Of a stretch of 64,000 nt of DNA, positions 15,731-24,868 are shown in pieces. A program made the translations under genes and the position numbers. Source of the DNA: Acidovorax sp. A79. Lineage in GTDB: Bacteria > Pseudomonadota > Gammaproteobacteria > Burkholderiales > Burkholderiaceae_C. The stretch lies in the NCBI RefSeq assembly GCF_041154505.1, contig NZ_AP028672.1, forward strand, positions 806,001-870,000. The letters are read 5' to 3'. Within the stretch, counting starts at the first letter, position 1. Every line of letters starts with the position of its first letter. The notes beneath the pieces are model-generated. The model saw nothing but the letters and a program-made list of their open reading frames with translations. It was not told where the DNA came from and searched no databases.

Positions 15731-16387
15731 ATGATCGAAACCCAAGACATCACCGGCCTCGTGCTCGCAGGCGGACGCGGCAGCCGCATGGGCGGCGTCG
15801 ACAAAGGCCTGCAGAACTTTCGCGGCCTGCCGCTGGCGCTGCACACGCTGATGCGGCTGCAGATGCAGACCGGCGCCACCATGGTCAATGCCAACCGCAA
15901 CCTCGCGGCCTACGAGGCGTTTGGCGCCCCCGTGTGGCCCGATGTGCTGGCCGACTATGCCGGCCCGCTGGCGGGCTTTCTGACGGGGCTGGAGCGTTGC
16001 GAAACACCCTGGCTGCTGACGGTGCCCTGCGACACCCCGCTGTTCCCGCTGGACCTGGCCCAGCGCCTGGCGGCCGCGGCAGACGCCCAGGACGCCGACA
16101 TCGCCATGGCCGCAGCGCCCGAAGACGATGGCACGGGCCGCACCAGCGTGCGCACCCAGCCGGTGTTCTGCCTGCTGCGCGTGGACCTGCTCGAAAGCCT
16201 GGTCGCCTTCACCCAGGCCGGCGGCCGCAAGATCGACGCCTGGACGGGCCAGCACCACTGCGCCATCGTGCCCTTCGACCAGCCGGGCGATGACCCCAAG
16301 GCCTTCTTCAACGCCAATACGCTGGCCGAGCTGCACGCGCTGGAGAGCACCAGCACACCGCAGGCCCCACAGGCCTCACAGGCTTGA
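15731..16387 (+). CDS. mobA: Molybdenum cofactor guanylyltransferase MobA
   Basis: MobA transfers GMP from GTP to molybdopterin to make the guanine dinucleotide cofactor used by nitrate reductases and other DMSO-reductase-family enzymes. The 218-residue protein begins with the nucleotide-binding signature [16 protein letters not shown] (about residues 12-27). It has the downstream conserved elements [10 protein letters not shown] and VPCDTPLFP for the metal-binding loop. Length is slightly over that of E. coli MobA because of an extended C-terminal tail. The gene lies between moaA and moeA. Confidence 0.93.
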   Translation: MIETQDITGLVLAGGRGSRMGGVDKGLQNFRGLPLALHTLMRLQMQTGATMVNANRNLAAYEAFGAPVWPDVLADYAGPLAGFLTGLERCETPWLLTVPCDTPLFPLDLAQRLAAAADAQDADIAMAAAPEDDGTGRTSVRTQPVFCLLRVDLLESLVAFTQAGGRKIDAWTGQHHCAIVPFDQPGDDPKAFFNANTLAELHALESTSTPQAPQASQA

Positions 16388-16404
16388 CGCGCCCCCCAAC
16401 CGCC

Positions 16405-16950
16405 ATGAACACGCGCCCGTTTCCGGCCACCAGCTCCGTACAGATCCGCCCCTTGGCCGCCGCGGATGCCGTGGCCTACAAGGCCCTGCGCGACGAGGCG
16501 CTGCGCACGGCGCCGGATGCGTTCACCTCCGACTACGAATCCTCGGTGGGCCGCGATGCCAGCGAGTACGTGGCGCGCTTTGGCCCCCTGGAATCCGGCC
16601 AGTTCTTCCTGGGGGCCTTCGATGCCACGGGCCAGCTGCTCGGCTGCCTGGGCTGTGAACGCGAGCAGCGCGCCAAGCAGCGCCACTGCGCCGTGGTGGT
16701 GGGCATGATGGTGGCACCCCGTGCGCAGCGCCAGGGCATCGGCCAGCAACTGGTGGCCGCCTGTGTGGAGGCCGCCAGCCGCGTGCCCGGGCTGACCCAG
16801 CTGGTGCTGACCGTCACCGCCTCCAACACGCACGTCGTGCGCCTGTACGAGCAGGCCGGGTTCCGCGCCTGGGGCCTGCTGCCCCACGCCATCGTGGTGG
16901 ACGGCGTGGGCTTCGACAAGCTGCACATGGTGCGCGTGCTGCACGACTGA
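16405..16950 (+). CDS. GNAT family N-acetyltransferase
   Basis: The 181-residue protein fits a single GNAT domain. It has VVVGMMVAPRAQRQGIGQQLVAACVE as strand 4 and the acetyl-CoA loop (split here as VGMMVAP and RAQRQGIG, about residues 99-118). LVLTVTASNTHVVRLYEQAGF supplies strand 5 and the C-terminal motif. Substrate is unknown. ATG 16405 is preferred. A TTG at 16384 would overlap the mobA stop. It is close to both mobA and moeA and probably in the same transcript. Confidence 0.82.
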   Translation: MNTRPFPATSSVQIRPLAAADAVAYKALRDEALRTAPDAFTSDYESSVGRDASEYVARFGPLESGQFFLGAFDATGQLLGCLGCEREQRAKQRHCAVVVGMMVAPRAQRQGIGQQLVAACVEAASRVPGLTQLVLTVTASNTHVVRLYEQAGFRAWGLLPHAIVVDGVGFDKLHMVRVLHD

Positions 16951-16969
16951 TTGAAAGCTACTGAGACCC

Positions 16970-18328
16970 ATGAAAACCATTGCCCAGATTGCCGCCGAAC
17001 TGCAAGGCTACGACCCGCAGGCCCTGAGCGCCGCCGACGTGAACGCGTTTCTGCAGCGGCTGGTCGAGCCCGTGACCGCCACCGAAGAGCTCCCCCTCTT
17101 CGACGCCCTGGGCCGCGTGCTGGCGCGGGACGTCGTCTCGCCCCTCAGCGTGCCCCCGCACGACAACTCGGCGATGGACGGTTATGCGTTCGCCGGCGCA
17201 CAGCTCACCCCAGGGCAGCCCCTCACGCTGCGGGTGGTGGGCACGGCGCTGGCGGGCAAGGCCTGGGTGGGCACCGTGGCGGCGGGCGATTGCGTGAAGA
17301 TCATGACCGGCGCCATCATGCCCCCGGGCCTGGACACCGTGGTGCCGCAGGAGTTCACCACGGCCGCAGCCGATGATGGCCACATCACCATCGCGGCCGA
17401 CGTGCTCAAGACCGGCGACAACCGCCGCTTCAAGGGCGAAGACCTCCTGGAAGGCGGCGTTGCGCTGGCCCAGGGCACGCTGCTGGCACCCGCCGCGCTG
17501 GGCCTGGTGGCCAGCCTGGGCCTGCCCACGGTGACGGTGTTCCGCCGCCTGCGCGTGGCGTATTTCTCGACCGGCGACGAGATCCTGAGCCTGGGCGAAG
17601 CCCCACGCGAAGGCGCGGTGTACGACAGCAACCGCTACACCGTCTTCGGCCTGCTCACCCGCCTGGGCGTGGAGGTGATCGACCTGGGCGTGGTGCGCGA
17701 CGAGCCCGCGCTGCTGGAGGCGGCCTTTCGCAACGCGGCACAGCGCGCCGACGCCATCATCACCAGCGGCGGTGTGAGCGTGGGCGAGGCCGACCACACG
17801 CGCACCATGATGAAAAAGCTGGGCGACGTGGCCTTCTGGCGCATCGCCATGCGGCCCGGCCGCCCCATGGCCGCAGGGAGCATCGCCGCCACGGAATTTG
17901 AGGAAAAAACAGCCTCTGGCGCTGATCCAGCAAGCGCCAATAGCTACCCAAATAATAGCAAACAATCCCACAACGGCGCGGTGCTGTTCGGCTTGCCCGG
18001 CAACCCGGTGGCCGTGATGGTGACGTTTCTGGCCTTCGTGCGCCCCGCCCTGCTGCGCATGATGGGCAGCACACACACCGCCCCGCCCCTGGTGCGCGCC
18101 ACCAGCACCGAAGCCCTGCGCAAGAAACCTGGCCGCACCGAGTACCAGCGCGGCACCGTCACCACCGCCGCCGACGGCACGCTGCAGGTGCGCACCACGG
18201 GCAACCAGGGCTCGGGCGTGCTCAGCTCCATGGTGCAGGCCAACGGGCTCATCGTGTTGCACCACGGCCAAGGCAATGTGGCGGTGGGCGACACGGTGGA
18301 TGTGATGCTTTTTGACGGCGTGATCTGA
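16970..18328 (+). CDS. moeA: Molybdopterin molybdenumtransferase MoeA, with an extra loop
   Basis: MoeA inserts molybdate into adenylylated molybdopterin. The 452-residue protein carries PHDNSAMDGYAF (substrate loop), STGDEILSLG, YDSNRYT, TSGGVSVGEADHT and GLPGNPVAVMVTF in the usual order. Between MRPGRPMAAGS and VLFGLPGNP the protein has about 30 residues (about 302-331), where family members have far fewer. The DNA of this loop is AT-rich and matches family A repeats, so the loop is probably a repeat insertion tolerated on the surface. A 9-bp perfect hairpin follows the stop codon (18336-18358). Confidence 0.93.
   Translation: MKTIAQIAAELQGYDPQALSAADVNAFLQRLVEPVTATEELPLFDALGRVLARDVVSPLSVPPHDNSAMDGYAFAGAQLTPGQPLTLRVVGTALAGKAWVGTVAAGDCVKIMTGAIMPPGLDTVVPQEFTTAAADDGHITIAADVLKTGDNRRFKGEDLLEGGVALAQGTLLAPAALGLVASLGLPTVTVFRRLRVAYFSTGDEILSLGEAPREGAVYDSNRYTVFGLLTRLGVEVIDLGVVRDEPALLEAAFRNAAQRADAIITSGGVSVGEADHTRTMMKKLGDVAFWRIAMRPGRPMAAGSIAATEFEEKTASGADPASANSYPNNSKQSHNGAVLFGLPGNPVAVMVTFLAFVRPALLRMMGSTHTAPPLVRATSTEALRKKPGRTEYQRGTVTTAADGTLQVRTTGNQGSGVLSSMVQANGLIVLHHGQGNVAVGDTVDVMLFDGVI
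17893..17975 (+). repeat. Family A repeat inserted in frame in moeA
   Basis: The stretch contains GCCTCTGGCGCTGATC, CAAGCGCCAATAGCTA and AATAATAGCAAAC, the same order of half-motifs as the intergenic family A copies. It is much more AT-rich than flanking moeA. It encodes a polar segment rich in Glu, Ser, Asn and Ala without stop codons. Confidence 0.75.
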
Positions 18329-18335
18329 CACGGCC

Positions 18336-18358
18336 ACGGGTACCGGGCCGGTACCCGT
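18336..18358 (+). terminator. Perfect hairpin after moeA
   Basis: ACGGGTACC, a 5-nt loop and GGTACCCGT follow the moeA stop by 7 nt. No T-run follows, so intrinsic termination is uncertain. It could be a Rho-dependent 3' end or a protein site. Confidence 0.4.
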
Positions 18359-18429
18359 CCACCCCTGTCCCGCTAATCTGGAACCCACTGCCTTCCATTT
18401 ATTTTTATTTCCCTCCGTGGACTCTGCCC

Positions 18430-18762
18430 ATGACCTACGCCGCCCAGCACCTTGCCACGCCCCCCTCCCGCGACGATGTGGACCGCCTGCCGGGCGCGGC
18501 CGTCGTCGAGTTCGGCACGCCCTGGTGCGGCCACTGCCAGCGGGCCCAGCCCCTCATCGAGCAGGCGCTCAAGGGCCGCGCGGACGTGGCGCACATCAAG
18601 GTGGAAGACGGCCCCGGCCAGCGCCTGGGCCGCACTTTTGGGGTCAAGCTGTGGCCGACGCTGGTGTTCCTGAAGAACGGGCAGGAAGTGGCGCGCCTCG
18701 TGCGGCCGCAGGCCCTGCAGGAGGTGCTGGATGCGTTGCAGGCGAGCGCGGGGCCGGCCTGA
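18430..18762 (+). CDS. Thioredoxin-family protein (WCGHC)
   Basis: The 110-residue protein is a compact thioredoxin fold with the redox-active pair in TPWCGHC (Cys35 and Cys38) and the cis-proline in LWPTLVFLKNG. The His between the cysteines differs from the WCGPC of the trxA gene at 41615 and is seen in more oxidising family members. No signal peptide is visible, so it should be cytosolic. It stands alone, with a terminator hairpin downstream. Confidence 0.88.
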   Translation: MTYAAQHLATPPSRDDVDRLPGAAVVEFGTPWCGHCQRAQPLIEQALKGRADVAHIKVEDGPGQRLGRTFGVKLWPTLVFLKNGQEVARLVRPQALQEVLDALQASAGPA

Positions 18763-18787
18763 CCACGCCCCGGCGCCCTGAACGAAA

Positions 18788-18812
18788 AGAAGCCCCGAGG
18801 GGGCTTTCCTTT
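18788..18812. terminator. Intrinsic terminator between convergent genes
   Basis: AAGCCCC, a GAG loop and GGGGCTT form a 7-bp stem followed on the plus strand by TTCCTTTC. It serves the thioredoxin-family gene. A-rich DNA on the left may let it serve the RND operon also. Confidence 0.7.
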
Positions 18813-18859
18813 CATCCGTTCCTCATGCACGCGCCCGGCGCCCCGGACCGGGAGGGGCG

Positions 18860-21800
18860 CTACTTGGCCACGTAGTCATGCGGGTGCAGCGGATGCGCGG
18901 GCTCCTCGGCCGCCACCGCCGTGTTCGCGCCCGGCACGGCCCGGCGCGCGAACAGCGTGTACATGGTGGGCACCACGAAGATGGTGAGCAATGTGCCCAG
19001 CGACATGCCGCCCACGATCACCCAGCCGATCTGCGTGCGCGTCTCGGCCCCCGCGCCCGAGGCCAGCGCCAGCGGGATGGCGCCGAGCACCATCGCGCCC
19101 GTGGTCATCAGGATGGGGCGCAGGCGCTGCGCCGAGGCCTTGACCAGCGCGTCCACCATCTCCATGCCCTGCTCGCGCAGCTGGTTGGTGAACTCGACGA
19201 TCAGGATCCCGTGCTTGGTGATCAGCCCCACGAGCGTGATCAGCCCGATCTGCGAATACACGTTGAGCGACCCCCCGCTCCACTTGAGGGCCAGCAGTGC
19301 CCCGATCATCGACAGCGGCACCGAGACCATGATCACCAGCGGGTCGATGAAGCTCTCGAACTGCGCCGCCAGCACCAGGAAGATGAACACCAGCGCCAGC
19401 ACGAACACGATGCCCAAAGCGCCCTGTGAGCTCTTGAACTCGCGCGACGTGCCGTTCAGATCCGTGGTGTAGCCCGGCCGGATGACCTTGGCGGCGGTGT
19501 CATCCATGAACTTGAGCGCCTCGCCCAGCGAGTAGTCGGGCGACAGGTTGGCCGTGATGGTGGCCGAGCGGCGCTGCCCGAAGTGGTTGAGCTCGCGCGG
19601 GCTCACGCTCTCGCGCACCTTGACCAGGCTGGACAGCGGGATCATCGAATCGTTGCGTCCCCGCACGTAGATGGTGTCGATGTTCTCGGGCGTGGTGCGG
19701 CCCCGGGCCGCCGTCTGCACGATCACGTCGTACTGCTCGGCATCGCGCTTGTAGCGCGTCACCGTGCGCCCGCCCAGCATGGTCTCGATGGCCTTGGCCA
19801 CCACGTCCACGCTCACGCCCAGGTCGGCCGCGCGCTCGCGGTTCACCTCGATGCGCAGCTCGGGCTTGTTCAGGCGCAGGTCGATGTCGGGCCCGATGAT
19901 GCCGGGGTTCCGGGCGATCTCGGCCATGAACGCGGTGGTCACCTGGTTGAGGTTCTCGTAGCTGTCCGAGGTCTGGATCACATAGGTGAGCGGGCGCGCC
20001 CGGAACCCCTGGCCCAGCGACGGCGGGGTGATGAGGAACGAGCTGACGCCCGGCAGGTTGCCCACCTTGGGCTGGAGCTCGCGCGCAAGCTCCAGCGTGG
20101 TGCGCTTGCGGTTTTCCCAGTCCACCGTGCGGTAGATCACGCTGCCCTGCGCCACGGTGGGGTTGCCGATGTTGGCGAAGATGCGGTCGAACTCGGGGTA
20201 CTCGCGGCCGACCTTCTCCAGCTCCAGCGCGTAGCGGTTGGTGTAGTCCAGCGTGGCGCCGTCGGGGGCGGTGACGTTGACGAGCACCGTGCCCCGGTCT
20301 TCCAGCGGCGAGAGCTCCTGCCGCATGCTCGGGTACACCACCACCAGCGCGGCGCCGCTGACCGCCATGACCGCGATCACGATCCAGCGCGCCTGGAAGA
20401 CCGCGCCACGAATGCCGCCGCGCCCCGCGCCCTGACCGCCCCAGCGCGCCGTCACGATCCAGCGCAGCAGGCGGCCGTAGGCGTCCGACAGTGCCGTGAG
20501 CCAGCGCTCCATGGAGCGGTCGAACCAGTTGGGCTTGGGGTTGTGCTTGAGCAGGAGCGAACACATCATGGGCGACAGCGTGAGCGCCACGAAGCCCGAC
20601 ACCACCACCGCGCCGGCCAGCGCCAGCGCAAACTCCACGAACAGGCGCCCGGTGCGGCCGGGCGTGAAGGCCAGCGGCGCATACACGGCCACCAGCGTGA
20701 GCGTCATGGCCACGATGGCAAAGCCGATCTCGCGCGCGCCCTTGATGGCGGCGGAGAACGGGTCCAGGCCTTCCTCGATGTGCCGGTAGATGTTCTCCAG
20801 CATCACGATGGCGTCGTCCACCACCAGGCCGATGGCCAGCACCAGCGCCAGCAGCGTGAGCGTGTTAATGGAAAAGCCCGCCAGCGACATGAGCGCGAAG
20901 CTGCCCACCAGGCTCACCGGGATGGTGATGATGGGGATGATGGACGCGCGCAGCGTGCGCAGGAACACGAAGATCACCAGCGCCACGAGCACCACGGCTT
21001 CGGCGATGGTGGAGTACACGCTCTTGATGGACCGGTCGATGAACAGCGAGTTGTCGTTGGCCACGTCGATCACGATGTCCGAGGGCAGGTCGTCCTTGAG
21101 CACGGGCATCATCGCGCGCACGCCCTGCGACAGCTCCAGCGGGTTGGCCGTGGCCTGCCGGATCACGCCGACCGAGATGGCCTCGCGCCCGTTCAGGCGC
21201 ACGCGGCTGCGGTCGCTGGCCGCACCCTCCTCCACGCGCGCCACGTCGCGGATGCGCACCGGAAAGCCGTTGACGGTGCGGATCACCACCTCGGCGAACT
21301 GCCCGGGCGTGGCCAGGTCGGTCTGCGATGTCACGCTGAACTCGCGCTGCTGCGACTCGATGCGCCCCGCGGGCAGCTCCAGGTTGTTGCGCCGGATGGC
21401 GTCTTCCACGTCCTGCGTGGTCAGGCGGTAGCCGGCCATGCGCTCGGGGTCCAGCCACACCCGCATCGCGTACTTGCGCTCGCCATAGATGGGCACGTCG
21501 GCCACGCCGGTCACCGTCTGCAGGCGCGGCTTGACGATGCGGTTGACGAGGTCGTTGATCTCCAGCGGCGTGCGGGTGTCGCTGCTGAAGGCCAGCCACA
21601 TCACGGGCGAGGCGTCGGCCTCCACCTTGGCGATCACGGGCTCGTCCACCGCGTCGGGCAGGCGGTTGCGCACACGGGCCGTGCGGTCGCGCACTTCGGC
21701 GGCCGCGTTGTCCGCGTCCTTCTCCAGGCGGAAGCGCACGCTGATCTGGCTCTGCTCGGGGCGGCTGATGGAGGTGATCACATCCACCGCGTCGATGCCG

Positions 21801-22015
21801 GCGATGGAATCCTCCAGCGGCTTGGTGACCTGCGACTCGATCACCTCCGCCGAGGCGCCCGCATAGCGCACGCTCACCGTCACCACGGGCTCGTCGATCT
21901 TGGGGTACTCGCGCACCGACAGGCGCGTGAAGCTCACGGCGCCGATCAGCAGCACCAGCAGGGACAGCACGGTCGCAAAGACCGGCCGGCGTATCGATAT
22001 TTCAGCGAGTTGCAT
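18860..22015 (-). CDS. RND-type (HAE1) multidrug efflux permease
   Basis: This 1051-residue inner membrane proton antiporter belongs to the AcrB/MexF class. It starts with the usual ISIRRPVFATVLSLLVLL first helix and has two large periplasmic loops. The fourth helix carries the proton-relay aspartate pair in GLVVDDAIVMLENIYRHIEEG, and the second half has the matching GLITKHGILIVEF. Length and motifs are complete. It is the second gene of a two-gene unit with the adaptor 15 nt upstream. No outer membrane channel gene is adjacent, so it probably uses one encoded elsewhere. Substrates are unknown. Confidence 0.93.
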   Translation of the reverse strand: MQLAEISIRRPVFATVLSLLVLLIGAVSFTRLSVREYPKIDEPVVTVSVRYAGASAEVIESQVTKPLEDSIAGIDAVDVITSISRPEQSQISVRFRLEKDADNAAAEVRDRTARVRNRLPDAVDEPVIAKVEADASPVMWLAFSSDTRTPLEINDLVNRIVKPRLQTVTGVADVPIYGERKYAMRVWLDPERMAGYRLTTQDVEDAIRRNNLELPAGRIESQQREFSVTSQTDLATPGQFAEVVIRTVNGFPVRIRDVARVEEGAASDRSRVRLNGREAISVGVIRQATANPLELSQGVRAMMPVLKDDLPSDIVIDVANDNSLFIDRSIKSVYSTIAEAVVLVALVIFVFLRTLRASIIPIITIPVSLVGSFALMSLAGFSINTLTLLALVLAIGLVVDDAIVMLENIYRHIEEGLDPFSAAIKGAREIGFAIVAMTLTLVAVYAPLAFTPGRTGRLFVEFALALAGAVVVSGFVALTLSPMMCSLLLKHNPKPNWFDRSMERWLTALSDAYGRLLRWIVTARWGGQGAGRGGIRGAVFQARWIVIAVMAVSGAALVVVYPSMRQELSPLEDRGTVLVNVTAPDGATLDYTNRYALELEKVGREYPEFDRIFANIGNPTVAQGSVIYRTVDWENRKRTTLELARELQPKVGNLPGVSSFLITPPSLGQGFRARPLTYVIQTSDSYENLNQVTTAFMAEIARNPGIIGPDIDLRLNKPELRIEVNRERAADLGVSVDVVAKAIETMLGGRTVTRYKRDAEQYDVIVQTAARGRTTPENIDTIYVRGRNDSMIPLSSLVKVRESVSPRELNHFGQRRSATITANLSPDYSLGEALKFMDDTAAKVIRPGYTTDLNGTSREFKSSQGALGIVFVLALVFIFLVLAAQFESFIDPLVIMVSVPLSMIGALLALKWSGGSLNVYSQIGLITLVGLITKHGILIVEFTNQLREQGMEMVDALVKASAQRLRPILMTTGAMVLGAIPLALASGAGAETRTQIGWVIVGGMSLGTLLTIFVVPTMYTLFARRAVPGANTAVAAEEPAHPLHPHDYVAK

Positions 22016-22030
22016 GGCAGTCCTGGTGCT

Positions 22031-23374
22031 TCATCGATCGCGCGCGGGGCGCGGGCCGGATGGCACCGCCTTGCCGGATGCGCCCGCAAGCTGGCAGGGG
22101 CTGGCCCCGGGCAGCGGGGCCACCAGGGCCGGCGAAGGCGCCGCGGCCACAGGCACGGAGCCGGCCGCGCCCGGTGCCGGGGCATCGGCCAGCGCCGCGG
22201 GCGCCGCCGAAGCGGGCTGCGCCGCGCCGGTGGCCGGCTTGCCCAGTTCCACCACGCGCACCACGGTGCCGTCCTTCTGGATGCGCTGCTGCCCTGCGGT
22301 CACCACCAGGTCACCCGTGGCAAGGCCGTCCACCACTTCCACAAACCCCGGCGTGCGCACGCCCAGCTTGACCGGCGTGCGCCGCGTGACCCGGCTGCCG
22401 GGCTCCTTGCCCTCGACGATCCTGAGCACGTAGGGGCTGGTGCCGTCCGGCACGACAGCCTCTTCCGGGATGACCCGGGCGTCGGCGCGCTCCGAAAACA
22501 CCGCCGTCACCCGGGCAAACATGCCAGGGCGCAGCTGCAGGCGGCGGTTGTCGATGCATCCGCGCACCGCCACGGCACGGCCGTCGGCATCGATCTGGGG
22601 GTTGATGGCCTGCACCACGGCGGCATAGCGCACGCCCGGCAGCGCGTCGAACGCCACCTGGGCGGTCTGGCCCGTGCGGATCTTGCCTTGCAGGCGCTCG
22701 GGCAGGCGGAAGTCCACGTACACGGCATCCAGATCTTCCACGTTGACGATGTCGGCGCCATCCTTGAGGTAGTCGCCCACGTTCACGCCCCGGATGCCCG
22801 CAATGCCGTCGAACGGCGCCACGATCTTCAGGCGCGAGGCCGTGGCCTGCGCCAGGGAGAGCTTGGCCTGGGCCACCTCCAGGTTCGCGGCGCTTTCGTC
22901 CACGGACCGCTGGCTGATGAAGCCCTGGGCCACGAGCTCCTGGTTGCGCTTGTGGTTGGCCCGGGCAATCGACAGTTCGGCCTGGCCCTGCTGGACCTGG
23001 GCACGCGGCAACTGGTCGTCGAACTGCACCAGCACCTGCCCGCGCCGCACGCGCTCGCCGTCCCGGAAATTGAGCTGGGTGATGCGCCCGCTCACCTCGG
23101 GGCGCAGCACCACGCTCTGGCGCGAACGCAGGCTGCCCACGGCCTCGGCGTCATCGCGCATGGCCATCTGCCGGACGGCCACCGCCTCGACCGCCACCGG
23201 CCGGCCGGCCCCACCCGGGGCGCCGCCCCGGGCGGGTGCGCCATTGCCACCGCCGGCCAGGGCCGCCTCGGTGCGCGGGGCCTGCACGGATTTCTTCTGC
23301 AGCCACCATGCGGCACCGGAGGCTGCAGCGATGCCGATGACGGCGAAAACGATGTATCTGTGCTTGGACGCCAT
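22031..23374 (-). CDS. RND efflux periplasmic adaptor
   Basis: The 447-residue membrane fusion protein has a single N-terminal hydrophobic segment (about residues 7-25). It then has a lipoyl half (VLRPEVSGRITQLNFRDGERV), a short alpha-hairpin, the second lipoyl half (APFDGIAGIRGVNVGDYL) and beta-barrel and membrane-proximal domains. The C-terminal tail from about residue 390 is Ala/Pro-rich. It forms the bridge between the RND permease encoded next and an outer membrane channel. The strongly Gly/Ala/Arg linker after the anchor (about 38-62) is unusual in composition only. Confidence 0.92.
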   Translation of the reverse strand: MASKHRYIVFAVIGIAAASGAAWWLQKKSVQAPRTEAALAGGGNGAPARGGAPGGAGRPVAVEAVAVRQMAMRDDAEAVGSLRSRQSVVLRPEVSGRITQLNFRDGERVRRGQVLVQFDDQLPRAQVQQGQAELSIARANHKRNQELVAQGFISQRSVDESAANLEVAQAKLSLAQATASRLKIVAPFDGIAGIRGVNVGDYLKDGADIVNVEDLDAVYVDFRLPERLQGKIRTGQTAQVAFDALPGVRYAAVVQAINPQIDADGRAVAVRGCIDNRRLQLRPGMFARVTAVFSERADARVIPEEAVVPDGTSPYVLRIVEGKEPGSRVTRRTPVKLGVRTPGFVEVVDGLATGDLVVTAGQQRIQKDGTVVRVVELGKPATGAAQPASAAPAALADAPAPGAAGSVPVAAAPSPALVAPLPGASPCQLAGASGKAVPSGPRPARDR

Positions 23375-23510
23375 GGATCAATGAAACCGGGTGAAGTGGG
23401 AAAGCGCAACCAAAGAATGTATCAGTGCGTGTCTTGACCTGCAGCAACTCGCGGCTTGACCCCAAGGTCAATTGCGGCAGTTTTACGCAGGCTTTACACA
23501 AGGCGCGCAC

Positions 23511-23534
23511 AAAAAAGGCTCCCGAAGGAGCCTT
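23511..23534 (-). terminator. Intrinsic terminator of rnhA with UUCG loop
   Basis: On the minus strand AAGGCTCC, loop TTCG and GGAGCCTT are followed by TTTT. This is a strong intrinsic terminator with an extra-stable tetraloop, 19 nt after the rnhA stop codon. Confidence 0.9.
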
Positions 23535-23552
23535 GGCTGGCGAAGAGCGCCG

Positions 23553-24002
23553 TCACGCGCGGCCCAGGGCCTTGTCCACGCCGCGGTTGGCCAGCGCGTC
23601 CGCGCGCTCGTTGCCCGGATCGCCAGAATGCCCCTTCACCCATCGCCACTCGATGCGATGCCCGCCTGTGCTCACCAGCGCATCCAGGCGCTGCCACAGC
23701 TCGACGTTCTTGACGGGCTGCTTGGAGGCGGTGCGCCAGCCCCGGGCCTTCCAGCCATGAATCCATTCGGTGATGCCCTTGCGCACATATTCGCTGTCCA
23801 GGTACAGCGTCACGGCGCAGGGCCGCTTCAAGGCGGAGAGCGCCTCGATCACGGCCAACAGCTCCATGCGGTTGTTGGTGGTGCCCAGCTCGCCGCCAAA
23901 AATCTCCTTCTCCGTCGGGCCGGAACGGAGCACGGCGCCCCATCCCCCCGGACCCGGGTTGCCCTTGCAGGCGCCATCTGTGTATATCTCTACCTGGTTC
24001 AA
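23553..24002 (-). CDS. rnhA: Ribonuclease HI
   Basis: RNase HI degrades the RNA strand of RNA-DNA hybrids. The 149-residue protein has the four catalytic acidic residues in context: Asp9 in [11 protein letters not shown], Glu in [13 protein letters not shown], Asp in [10 protein letters not shown] and Asp in [10 protein letters not shown]. The size is canonical. Translation most likely starts at TTG (24002-24000), which overlaps the upstream methyltransferase stop as TTGA and has AGGAA 7-8 nt before it. No ATG fits. A terminator follows. Confidence 0.93.
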   Translation of the reverse strand: MNQVEIYTDGACKGNPGPGGWGAVLRSGPTEKEIFGGELGTTNNRMELLAVIEALSALKRPCAVTLYLDSEYVRKGITEWIHGWKARGWRTASKQPVKNVELWQRLDALVSTGGHRIEWRWVKGHSGDPGNERADALANRGVDKALGRA

Positions 24003-24868
24003 ACTGTGTTCCTGTCTCTTTCGGCGGCCGTGATGGCCCGGGAGGTGCGCGCGGGCGTACCCGCCGCGTGTGCGCGGTTGGCGATGGGCACCGTGGCGGC
24101 GGACCGCTGGCGGCTGGTGCGCCAGGCGGGCTCCAGCAAGCGCATGCCATGCACCCGCTTGACCGCCACGATGAAATAGGCGGCGCCAAAAATGGGCCAC
24201 CATTTCTCACCCAGCCCATCCATGAAGCCAAAGCGCTCCAGCCACCGGGTGGTGCGCACCGCTGGACGATAACAGCCAAAACGGGCGGATTCGACCTCGA
24301 AACTCAAAAGCCTGAGCCAGTCGCGCAACCGCCGGTAGCCAATGAACTCGCCCACGTCGGGCAGGTACAGCGTGCCATTGCCCATGCGCTGGTACATGCG
24401 TGCGCGCCACTGGCGCAGCCCCCACAGGCTCGTGGGGTTCAGCCCGCTGATGACCACGCGGCCCTCGGGCACCAGCACCCGCTCCACCTCGCGCAGGGCG
24501 GCGTGGGGGTCGACACTCAGCTCCAGCGTATGGGGCAGGACCAGCAGGTCCAGGCTGGCCTGCGCGAACGGCAGGGCCACGGGCTCGGCGAGCAGGTTGA
24601 CCATGCGGCACTGCAGGGGTGCGTCCACGCCACTGCCCGCCTCCAGAAAGCCCAGGGAGCCCTGGACGCCCTCCTGGCCCAGGGCCAGCCACTGGTGCGG
24701 CATGCGGTTGGCGCGCAGGCCGTCAAGCAGGGGCATGCCAAGCTGCAGGCTGTGGTATCCAAAAATATCCGCCACCGCCTCGTCGAAGCGCGCCTGCTCC
24801 CACGCCAGCAGGTACCGGCCCGGCGGGGAATCGAACCAGTGGTGCAAACCTATAATTTGATCGCTCAT
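23999..24868 (-). CDS. Class I SAM-dependent methyltransferase-like protein
   Basis: The 289-residue protein belongs to the methyltransferase group commonly encoded between gloB and rnhA in betaproteobacteria. It has [27 protein letters not shown] (motif region with post-II/III, about residues 91-117) and [21 protein letters not shown]. The SAM-binding GxGxG is degenerate, so activity is not assured. ATG 24868 was chosen. It overlaps by two bases the ATG of the divergent gloB gene (24867). Its stop overlaps the rnhA start, so rnhA probably depends on it for translation. Substrate is unknown. Confidence 0.82.
   Translation of the reverse strand: MSDQIIGLHHWFDSPPGRYLLAWEQARFDEAVADIFGYHSLQLGMPLLDGLRANRMPHQWLALGQEGVQGSLGFLEAGSGVDAPLQCRMVNLLAEPVALPFAQASLDLLVLPHTLELSVDPHAALREVERVLVPEGRVVISGLNPTSLWGLRQWRARMYQRMGNGTLYLPDVGEFIGYRRLRDWLRLLSFEVESARFGCYRPAVRTTRWLERFGFMDGLGEKWWPIFGAAYFIVAVKRVHGMRLLEPAWRTSRQRSAATVPIANRAHAAGTPARTSRAITAAERDRNTV
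24851..24856 (+). promoter_or_regulatory. Perfect -10 hexamer TATAAT just before gloB
   Basis: TATAAT ends 10 nt before the gloB ATG, with no good -35 hexamer at 17 nt. If used, transcription would start near 24863 and leave an almost leaderless gloB mRNA. No Shine-Dalgarno sequence precedes the ATG, which fits. Confidence 0.4.

Noticed and set aside
19583..23437. Plus-strand open frame of 1284 codons
   Set aside because: It is antisense to the RND permease and adaptor genes, is His/Arg/Ala-rich without recognisable domains, and is a typical shadow frame of GC-rich DNA.
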